A stretch of DNA of 64,000 bases. It comes from Diadophis punctatus similis. Its lineage: Eukaryota; Chordata; Lepidosauria; Squamata; Dipsadidae. The first letter of the stretch is position 1; each line of letters begins with the position of its first letter. Shown here in pieces: positions 34,551 through 46,500 of the stretch. The notes beneath the pieces are model-generated. The model was given only the letters and a program-made list of their open reading frames with translations. It did no database searches and was not told the origin of the DNA. The translations under genes were made by a program, and so were the position numbers. Location: assembly GCA_023053685.1 (NCBI GenBank), contig JALIGW010000001.1:66903740-66967739 (forward strand), read 5' to 3'.

Positions 34551-37500
34551 GTAACCTGCCCCAGGGATGGCAGGACCTGGTAGCCTGTTGATAGCCAAGT
34601 GATATTCACTGGAGCCTGCTCTACCCATTGGCTGGGTTCACACATTGGGTTAAGGCGTTAAGCCATGGTATGATTGCTTGGGTTGAACCTGGTTAACTGC
34701 GGTTTATTAAATTGCTTGATTAAGCTACACTGACTTATATGTTTCACAATAGGTGAAACAAGTCATTAAATTCCCTTGAGGGCATTTCTGGCCATAACTC
34801 GGGTGGGGATCTTCAAATTACTATACAAACATATTCATAGCTTTAATATGATTTTTTATTTCGTTAATGATATCGTTTTAATTTTTGATTGGGAGCCTTT
34901 ACAGTTGGGTATAAGATGGGCAGCTACATAAATGTTTTAAACACATATTAGGATATCTAAGATTAGGCGCATATTAATTTTTTGGGGGGGAGTTAGCTTA
35001 CATCTAGTGTTGATATTGATTCCTGGAAACTAGTTCAAAACCAAGAATAGTGATTTATAAGAGACAGAGGACTAGTTAGCACTTGGGACGTTCTCTTGCC
35101 CTTATTCAGATCTTCTCAATAGTGTAAGTCACCAAAGGATATGGTCCTGAAATTTTAAGGTTGGGAATGTGCCAATTTTGCCCCAGTGTTTGTATAATAT
35201 GAAAGTTGTAACATCCAAATCATAGACTTCTTATGTTTGAATAAAGAATATTGATACAAAGAGGCAAAAAAGGACTTAAAAAACCCAATTTCAGCCTAAA
35301 CAAAATCCCTGCAGACCAGTAATTCTGCGGCAGATAAGAGGCTTGAAAAAACACTTCTGCCAAGTTCTACATCAATTTCATGCTTTTGCTCATCTGCTAG
35401 TGGAAGGAGTTCCAGATTTCCTATTTTGGTATTTATTGTTTAGAATGTTGTCTTTTTCATCACCCTAAAAGTGATGCTACTAGTGAGAAGTGACCATTTA
35501 CCTTGGGAAATAAATCTTTACTCCATACTTTACTACAATGAAAGGGAACTTCCTTTCTTTTTTCTCTTTAAAAATGTTTTCTCCAGGTTCACATTTTAAT
35601 TTAAAATTCTCTGATAATGCTGCTGCAACTACTACTGGTACCTTACCTGTTAATAGTTGGCACCAAGAATAATAATGTACAGAATAAACTCATATGTTTT
35701 TATATATAAATATAAAAGTGGGCTGAGATCCAGATATTTTCAAGACTGCCCATTCCAAGTAGATTGGTCCATTTGGTGCAGATGGTGTTCTAACATGAGA
35801 TCTGGAGCATTGACATACTGTTCATTTTTACTGGATTGGTAGAAACAATGGGTGAAAATTATTTTAGAAAAGCTATCTAATTGAGACATGGAGTTCTTAA
35901 TTGCTGTCTGAGCTTTTTTGTTTGCAGATGTTTCATTACCCAACTAGATAGCATCATCAATGCAATTCACATTGATGTTAGGTAGTTGGGTAATCAAAAA
36001 TCTGCAAACAAACAAGCTCAGAAAGCACCAAGAAGTCTACAATTCAACCTTGAGGTACACACCTTCTAATGAAATAGTTGAAGTAGTCCTTGCATTACTG
36101 GGAGAGTCCCATTTCTGGGCAAATCCAAATATTTTGTTTAAGAAATTTTCATATAAGTATTAAGGCCTTGTCTAAACATCTGTATTACAATTATGTTTAA
36201 AAAGAATGATATGCTGCTTTTTAAAAAAAGCTAATTCCAAGTCATAATTATGAATGACACAATGCAGAATGCAGTTTATTAGATGTTACAATTTATTTGT
36301 AGGTAAAATAATATATAGTACAGCATGCATTTATGTTGATTTTATAGGTAAAAAAGGTGAATGTATGATTTGCAGAGTTCCGTGTCGTACAATAGTCCTT
36401 TCAAAAAAGGTACAGAAAAAGTTACAAATAGCTACATTTCATTCAATAATTGCAAAATGATTAAATATTTAATGTATAAAATAAAATATATATTTTCATA
36501 GACATTACAGAAATACATACAATGTAATATGCAATAATGATTAAGGTGTTGTCCTAGGATAGGGAAACCTACCCTAAGTTCAAGATCACTTTCAATTATA
36601 GAAGCTTATTGAATGATTTGGATCCTGTCACTCTCCCTCAGGCCAAACTACTTTACATGGGGTAGACAGGCAGGGAGGTAGCCTTGAAGCAAGTATCCAG
36701 AAATCTTTATGTAAGCAAAAAGGACAGAAGCATTCCTTAAATGCTGGGAAGAAGTATTAAAAAGAGAATCAGGTTGACCCCTCCCTGACCAATTGGGCTA
36801 CAAGAGAGAAGGAAAGAAAAATACCATCAGACTTGCAGGTTTCTATTATAACATAACATAACTAACGTAATATAATACAATATAACATAACATAACATAA
36901 CATAACATAACATAACATAACATAACATAACATAACATAACATAACATAGCATTTGCATTTGCATTTGCATTTGCACTTGCACTTGCACTTGCACTTGCA
37001 TTTGCATTGCATTGCATTGCATTTATAGTTTTATGATTTGGAGGAGGAATGCTATGCACATGGCTTTGAGTTCCTGGAAAGAAAAGAGACTAAATATTGA
37101 TGCCAGTGGTACAGCATTTTAAATAAGTGTATTCTTCTGATCATGGAGTTGTAGCCAAGTATGTAAATATACTCTGGTGGAATATATTATCGTTTGTAGT
37201 GATACTTTTGGTAACCTCCTTTGGCACCCTGATCCTAACCCTAACATAGTGTGATGCTATGATAGCACTTGGAATGTTTTCTTTTTGTGCGATACTGCAC
37301 ACTATACCTATAAATAACGTTTCAGTAGCTTCATAAATATATCTCTAAAGAAATTAGTATTTGTATTACTGAGCAGAGTTGCTTATTTTCTAACATTCAA
37401 ATACTTGAATTATATGTATTTATTTATTTGGTACAGGTGAATTCAGATATCCAGTCACTCTTTATGGGATTAGATGGGTTATGCAGAAAATATTCCAAAG

Positions 37501-40500
37501 AAATCACACAAGTGAGTTATCTGTGAATTATTTTGAATATTTTTCATTATGAATACTGTATGCTAGATCAGAAATTCCCAAACTTTATTGGTTCATAGTG
37601 TCCTTAATTTCTCAATAACTTTTTCCACAATACCTTGTGTTTCCCAAGCTGGGATACCACAATGAACTCGCAGAGCTTAATGCATGTCTGACGGTTGTCT
37701 CTGTTTCCCTAAAAAATTTAAAATATTCTGTGATTCTCTGTGAGTTCACTATGAGTTTGCATGGTTTTGGTACCATAGTGCTACATTATAATCTTCATCA
37801 CCAAACTGATTCCCAGCAAGAAATTGGATTTAGAAATGGCTTGTAATAAGATTAAGTTGCATCAAATAGTTATGACCTTTCATGTAACACTAATAGAAGA
37901 TAAAATATAATTTTGATATGTAGTATTGAATGAGGACATAAATGGAAATCTAGGCATGTTTTATCCGTCCTGTATAATGTTTAAATGTAATAAAACTATA
38001 AAATTGTACTATTAAATATACAATATCTCGCAAAATATGAAATTATAACATACGTAGTAAGAATTTCCTGGCTGCAGTCACCCTTAGCACTCAGAATTCC
38101 TTCAGAAAAAATTGGATAGTGCCACAAATAAAGGTTTTCAGAAAATCAGGGAATTAGGTGAAATATGGTTTAGCTGTGCCCAGTGGTAAGGAAAATTAGT
38201 TGAACATTATTTTCCATGCTTGCAAGTAGTGTTGTGGCCTTAAAAAGAAGAAAGACTTAAAAAAAAAAGATAATAAATCCCTTGCTAAATCAACATCATT
38301 TGGCATATAAGGATTATATTGTAGTAATAAAAAAAATCAGGATTCATTATTTGTTATTCATGTTGAAATGTGTCTACAGATTAAGAAATTCCCATCAAAG
38401 GGAGTGGAGGGAAGAAATGGCGCAGAGCCACATTCCTTCAGAAATTACTTAAGGAGCCTTGAGAGTTTTTTCTTTTTTTCTTGGGAAATAAAGCACTTAC
38501 ACCACACAGGAGGAAGTAGCCCAGAAAATTAAAGCAGCCAGGCAAAATCACTTTGAATATGCTAATGGGGAGAATATGCTGGATGGGGAGAAACAGACTC
38601 AAACTCAACCCTGACGAGACTGAGTGGCTCTGGATATTGCCTCCTAAGGACCATGTCGACTGTCCCTCCTTGGTTCTTGAGGGAGAAAAATTAACTCCCT
38701 AGGAACGGATTCGCAATTTGGGAGTTCTCCTAGATCCACAGCTAAAATTAGACCAACATCTTACAGGTGTTAATCATCATCTTTAAAGCCCTACACGGTT
38801 TAGGACCAGGTTACCTCCGGGACCGCATTCTACCTCATACTTCCCTTCGACCGGTCAGGTCCCACAGAGTGGGTCTCCTCCAGGTCCCGTCAACCAAACA
38901 ATGTCGGCTGGCGGGGCCTAGGGGGAGGGCCTTCTCTGTGGGGGCCCTTGCTCTCTGGAACCAACTCCAGCAGGGGCGGAAATCTTAGCAGAAATTATGC
39001 AAAAAGACAAACAGGATATACTTAGGGATATAAATGAAGTTTATAGGGTCCACATCAATTATGCTCGATGTCATTGATTACCAAAAGAAGTTCATATCTG
39101 ATTCACAAGGAAGGCTGTAAGAGATGAAGTTTACAAGAAGATGCGAGATGAAACAATAACGTATAATGGAATGGAAATACAGACCCTAAAGCAGATACCT
39201 CGGAGAGTAAGATACCAGAGGAAAAACTATCAGTTTCTAACAACTCAATTAACAAGAGAGAATGTGATGTTTAGATGGTTAATACCAGAAGGGATATTTA
39301 TAACCTGGCAGGAAAAAAATTTCAAAATAGACTCTGTGGAAAAGGCGCAAGAATTCTGTGACCACCACTTTTCAACGGAAGGAGAACAGGAGAGCAGAGA
39401 TGAAGTGGAGAGTAGAAGTCAAGAGGAGGAACAGATAGGGGGGAATGAGGAGCAGGAGGAAAGAAGGAGACAAGAAACTAGAGCAAAGAGAAAGAGAAGG
39501 CGCAAGAGGGAAAGTACAGAGAGAGACAAGGAACACAAGGAAGCAAGGACTGAGCTATAAGTAAAAAGGTTTAATGGAAGACAAAATCAAGTTGATTTCT
39601 CTAAACATAAATGGACTAAATTCATAAATTAAACGAAGACAGGTCTTTACAAAACTCCAAAAATTAAAAATAGATATAGTATGCATACAGGAAGTACACA
39701 TTACACAACAACAAAATAATTAATTGGTAAACCCAAAACTTGGTAAACTATTTACATTATTATCCCAACAAAAGAAAAGAGGAGTGGTAACTTATATTAA
39801 AGAGAAACTAGAACCGAGACAAATATACAAAGATGACAATGGAAGAATCCTGATGATAGAGATAGAAGTCCAACAGAAAAAAATACTACTCGTAACAATA
39901 TATGCCCCAAACAACCAAAACGAATTCTATAGAAATATACATAAAAAATTAATAGAATTAGATTACGAGAATATTTGTTTAATCGGAGACCTCAATGCAG
40001 TTTCAGAGAGTAAAAAAGATTACATGAGCAACAAAAAAAATAAAACAAAGAAAAGAACATTGCCTGAGTCATTTTCGGAAATGGTTCAGGAATTAGTGAT
40101 GGAAGATGCTTGGAGAGAATTAAATAAAGGGAAAAGCCAATACACTTATTATTCTATTCCACACAGCTCATGGTCAAGGATCGACATGGCATGGATGACA
40201 TCTGGTTTGAGGAAAGACCTGGAAGAAGTAGAAATTATGACAAATAACTGGGTGGATCACAGCCCAATCAAGGTAATATGGAAAGGTCATAAAATAAAAA
40301 GAAGATGAACAATGAATCAGGAAATATTGAATGAGAAGGAATTCATACAGAAGGTGGAGAAAGAATTGAAAATATTTTTTGAAATAAATGTAAAAGAAGA
40401 CACCTCACTTCAAAACCTATGGGATACCACCAAAGCCTACATTTGAGGTCTTACCATAGCATATACGGCCAAAAGAAATAAGAAAAGAAAATTAGAACAA

Positions 40501-43500
40501 GAACTAATATAAGATGAACTCAAAAAAGTTGAAGTGGATCTGCAGAGTGACACCCAAAATGTAAAAATTAATAGAAGAAGGGACATAGTTAAACATAAAT
40601 TTAATCTGATCATGCAAGAAGAATTAGCGCAAAAGTTGAAAATGGCAAAACAAAATTACTTTGAACATGCCAACAAACCTGGGCGGTGGTTAGCCCACAA
40701 ATTAAAAAAAGAAAAAGACAAAAGAACAATAACTCAATTACAGGATAAAGAGGGAAGCAACCACTACAAGATTGGGGAGAAAAAGAAATTAGTACAAAAC
40801 TTTTTCCAAAATTTATATTGACAGGAAAACATACCGGACGATAATATTAGACAATACTTAGATGGAACAAACAACTGAAATCATGGAATCAAAAAGGGAA
40901 TTCCTCAACGAGAGAATAACAATGATGGAGTTAGTAGAGGTGAGGAAAAAACAAAAGAATAATAAATTCCCAGGCCCAGATGGAATACCAGAAGAATTTT
41001 ATAAGAAAATACAAGAACCGCTAGATACTCTAATGCTGGAAATCTTCAATGACGCACTAATGAACGCAAACATACCACAATCCTGGACAGAAGCTCTTAT
41101 TTCACTTATCCCCAAGGAAGACACAGACCCCATACAAATTAGGAATTACAGGCCTATTTCGCTACTCAATGTGGACCATAAGATATTTGCAGCTATTATT
41201 TCAGAAAGATTTTAAAAAGTTCTAAACGAAATCATAGATACGGACAAAAATGGTTTTCTTCCAAAAAGGAACATAAAAAATAACATAACCATAATTAATG
41301 CGCTAGAATATTACGAATCCCATCCTGGAAAACAATTAGCCTTAATTTTTCTTGATGCGCAGAAGGCTTTGGAAATTTATAATTTTACAATTGGAAAAGA
41401 TGAATTTTGGAGAAAATTTTATAAGAATGATTGAAAAAATATATACAACTCAAAACGGCAAGGATTATAATAAATGGCAATATTACTGGAAATTTTAATA
41501 TTATGGAGTGAGACAAGGATGCCCTCTAGCCCCTCTGTTATATATCCTGACGCTAGAAGTATTATTGATCAGGATTAGAAATGAACAGAAAATAAAGGCT
41601 TTACAAATAAAAAAAGAAGTCTATAAACTTCAAGCATTCGCAGACGAGTTAGTATTCATATTAGAGCAGCCACTAGAGACAGGAACCAAATTACTCCATT
41701 ATATAGAAGACTATGGAAGGATAGCAGGACTTAAAATTAATAGGAATAAAACGAAAGCAATAACGAAAAATATACTAAGCCTTAATGTGGTTTTAGCTTA
41801 ACATGTAACTTGTTCAGTATATTATGGCTTAGTATATATGAATTAGAATTAGAAATATTATGGTTTATGCAATAACACAATAGCTTAGCATAATGTGTAC
41901 TTTGAGTATCCATTTTATCTACAGGTGATCAGTTCATTAAATTCATGTTGGTAAAGTACAGTATTGTTTTTACATGGTACGCAGTTTAAGATAAAACATT
42001 TCTGAAAGTTTGAAGAAAAAAGAATCTTTAATGTTTGCTGCACTCCCCACATCAATATGGTGCTTAGGAGTTAAATATAGACTTAGGTATTTAATTCCTG
42101 TTAGATTTGTATTGCTTTCATATAAATATTATAACACTGTTTAACAATACCAATGATTGTTCCTGTGCTTTCTGAATTGTTAGATTGCCCAGTTTCAGGA
42201 AAAACACAGAAGACGTCTATTAACACATTACAGAGAAAAGGTATTTTGGATTCATGTTGAATTGAATACTGTAGTATACTGAATCTTGATGAAGTCACAT
42301 TCCTGTTGTGATATGTATAAATAAAATGTAATGGATTAAATAATGTACTGTACTAAGCTTTTTGGTACCTCATCTAGCAGTTAAAATATTTTGACTGAGT
42401 ACTGATCCCTTAGTCTGGAATATTTCCATTAAACAACTGTTGACCATTAAACAACTGAGTTTTATAAATGACAAATAATACAGAATTTAAATTACTGAAA
42501 TAGATTATTCCATTCAGATTGCAAAACTGGAAGCATATCTTAAGAGAGCATCACAACAAATTCAGCATATACAACAATTGCAACAGTGAGTATTATAATT
42601 ATTAACACTATCATTGAATTTTGAATAATTTCAAATATATTTTGTATTTTCAAATAAGCATAATCCATTAGAATAATTTACTTTCCATGAATAGTAACTT
42701 TTACTTGAAAACGTACATCTGGACATCAGAATAGTTTCCACTAAACTCAGTGGAATATACTTTTCAGGTGTAGTATTTGGTATTGTGTCATATATATCGA
42801 AAGGATGCAGTACCATTTAAACTTAATTAGATTTTTATAAATTGTCTGCCTTTATATGTTTTTAATACTTCAAGCTGCCTTAAGAAAAACTATAGTATTG
42901 GTGACAAAGGAATAAATAATTACCTAGTTCATCCTAAATTAGTTTAACAATGCTGAAACCCATCATGATTAAGAAAAATAGCATGTTGCCTTATATTATC
43001 ATGCTTCAATTATTCCATTATTTGAAATTTGAAATTGGTATGTATGTGTTTGTGTATATAATATTTATAACATATAAACTTAAAAAAAACAAAACTTAAA
43101 TATTTGACCAAGCTTAATATTTTACCTTATTCAATTATTTAAATATTCAATATCTTTTATCAGTCGGAATTCATCAAAGGAGGTAGAAGTGCCACCTTCA
43201 GTAAGGAAAGTAAGTTTTTTCTTCCTTCTTTATATACCAAGATACAAATAGTTCCAGTGATCATTCTACTGTTAAATACTAGATCAGCTTTGTGGAAAAG
43301 GTTCTCTGTTATTTAGGATACTTCCTATCTTTACTTCTTAAAGGCATATATGCTGTGGTGATCACTAATCGTTTGAAAAGCAGTCATGACAGTTTAGTAC
43401 TTCCCATGCTTCTCTCTTCGACACACATATATAGTGATTGTGGCTGTTCCTTTTGTTTATACACGGAACTGCTCAAATTACATATCAAGTATAAGATGAC

Positions 43501-46500
43501 ACTATAAAATGGACAGCTATTACATTTTCTTCCTGTCTATAGTCTGTTGCTTGAATTTAACTAGAAAACTAGTATTTGGTAACAGTGCTGCAATTGAAAT
43601 GAGTGTATGGTTCATTCTGATCTGTTCACTCATATTTAGTTTTAAAAAAATGGCCTACACTATGTGAAATGATTTCATGGAAAGAAACTTGCAAGTAATG
43701 GTTTCCTGTTTTTATCTGCAAACTGGAAAAGTTTCAGTTGGTAGACTTTGACATATGTATGTACTATATATATAGTACATACCTCATATCTACCTTGTTT
43801 GGGGGTAAACTCTATTGCACAAAATACAGAAAAGTTGTAAGAGTAAGCCAAAGAAACAGAGGCTCGAGATAAGAAAGAGAAACGTGTAATTAAAGTTTAT
43901 TTAACTGACCCTTATTTAGCAGACTGGATGCAAAGGATCCAGTTTTTGCTTGGGTATCTCTCTGGAATAATGGGCATGTTTATTGCATCCAAAATAGTTC
44001 AGATGAGGATATTAAATTTATCTTACCTGTTTTTGAGGCTCTTATCTACTCCAACCGATCATGACTTTCTCAGTCTTCCCCTCATTGTGTGTACAGTTCC
44101 TCGACTTACAACAGTTCATTTAGTGACTGTTCAAAGTTACAAAAGCACTGCAAAAAGTGACCTATGACCATTTTTCACACTTATCACCATTGCGCGCATT
44201 CCCATGTTCTCATGATCAAAATTCAGGCACTTGGCAACTGACTCATATTTATGACAGTCATATGATCCCTTTTGCGACCTTCTGACAAGCAAAGTCAATG
44301 GGGAAGCCAGGTTCAGTTACAGCCGTTAAGATTCATTTAACAGCTGTGGCAAGAAAGGTCGTAAAATGAGGCAAAATTCACTTAACAACTGTCGCACTTA
44401 GCAACAAAAATTTTGGGCTCAAGTGTGGTCATAAATCAAGGCCTACTTGTGTACAAAAGCACACATGCATTGACTTCCCCCACTCACTCTTCTTACTTTC
44501 TAAGTTGTAATCTTCCATATATCAAGGACATCATCAGATGGGTCCAGTCATATTAATTCTTCCAACTATCAAGGCTTTAGTCAGTTGAGGCTTTCACATA
44601 CAGTTTTATGTTTTAGCAATATAGAGAAAGTACCTTGCATGCCTATATTTTGTTGCCTGCAGTCCACCAACTAAGAGACATAAGTAGCATACAAAATGTT
44701 TAGATTTTGACTGTTACAGACACTTGCTAGAAGATATTTATAGCAGAGGGAGGAAATAATTTATTGTTGAGCCCATTAAAAATCCAGCTCTGTTCTTGTG
44801 ATTTATCATAGGCCAAACCAAAATTTTTTAAATAATACAACCTAGTAATAATTCTTCTTTAAAAAGCAGTACATTTCTGACAAATTTAAAAGTCCTAAGT
44901 TCAGTAGCAAGGAAGCAAGAAATACTTAATAAAATGAAATAATTACTTATACTCTATGTTTTTAGTTTATTATATTGTAAATATTTCTGAATTATACATA
45001 GACTGAAACAGTAGCTGGCCCAACAAGAATATCACTGATAAGTCCACCACAAAATGGACATATGGGTAAGAGTAAATATTGTTTATTTGTTGAGATTGAA
45101 TAGGATATATACCTTATGTTTGGGTTTAGCATTCCATAACAATTGTTTTTTTTCTATATGTTGCATATTCTGCTGTTTGCTCCATGTAATTTGGTGATGG
45201 ATGGATGGATATTACTAATTTTGTTTAATGATCAGGGTTTAAAAAAAAAAAGTACAGCTAAGATCAAGTGTACAAATACGGTAAATAGAATGAAAATAGA
45301 ATGGAACATTATATAACAGTGAGTAAATAGAATGATATATGTGATATAACAGTGCACACTATTATTATTTATCCAAAATGTTGGATAAAATTTGTTTCCC
45401 AGTCTAAAGGGGGAAGCAAATATTCAAGTTACAATAAAATAATTTGACTATATAAACCTAAATCGTAATAGCCATAGGAACTTCATTTAAGTTGCCATAT
45501 AGGAGTCCCAGCGCTGGATTATTGATTCTGGCCCTAAAAAAGAACCTTAATTGTGATAGAAAAGTTAAAGAGCAGATATACTATAAGTTGATGTCTGCAT
45601 TTGCAGTTTGCATATTGCAGTTTCTGATATTCCCTTCCTGGTTCCCACAAGCTAAGCGAAGCTAGCAGGAAGTTGGAAATTGTGGTCATGTGAAGTCCTT
45701 GCTTAATGATCTGTGTAGTCCTCATTTAACAATAGCATATGGGACTACTGGAACAACATGATTTTTGATGTTGCACTTTATGGCCATGTCACATGGCCAT
45801 GACAATTCCAATTCCAATTGCTGTCATAAGCCCAGGACTACATATTATGTATATGTATAATAATATATTTTCATTATTGTGTTTGGTCGCCATTTTATAT
45901 TTTATATATTGGGTATGTTTTAATGTTATGTGAAGGAGTATTGATTTATTGTTTGTCTATTGTATGCTACCCAAAATCACACTATTTGAGTTGGCTGGCA
46001 GTATAAATCTATTAAATGAATACATGCACTCTTATGATCCTGTGTCTTGGAAGATCACATCTTGGTACTGAAAAGCCCTTATTGGAGCCCATAAAAAATA
46101 GAAGCCTAAAAAATAATGGGATCCTTTAATGATTATGGGGAGGTCTGTGCTAACATGAGATCTGAAGCACTTATTCCAAATAATTTTTGAAGTTTGCAAT
46201 GTATTTCTGGAAACATATTTTCAGATAATGGATTATATAAAGTATAATGTAATTTAATCTGGAATATTATTTGTAGGTAGTGTTGCATGCAGAAGTTCTC
46301 AATTATCTGGAATGACATCATTTCAAAGAAACCCAGCAGGATCTATAAGGTAAAATAAACTTTGCAGTGGGATTCAAAAAAGGGTATTTTTTTCTCATTT
46401 TGGTGTTTAATGCTTATTTCTGCTGCCCAGAGCAGATGGTTTAATTGGCTTTGGTTTATTAAGATTTCTTGACAGAACTACTATACTGTGAAATTTTAGG

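Noticed and set aside
36801..37059. Cys-Lys repeat and Ala-Asn repeat frames
   Set aside because: Translations of the compound (AACAT)n/(TTTGCA)n repeat.
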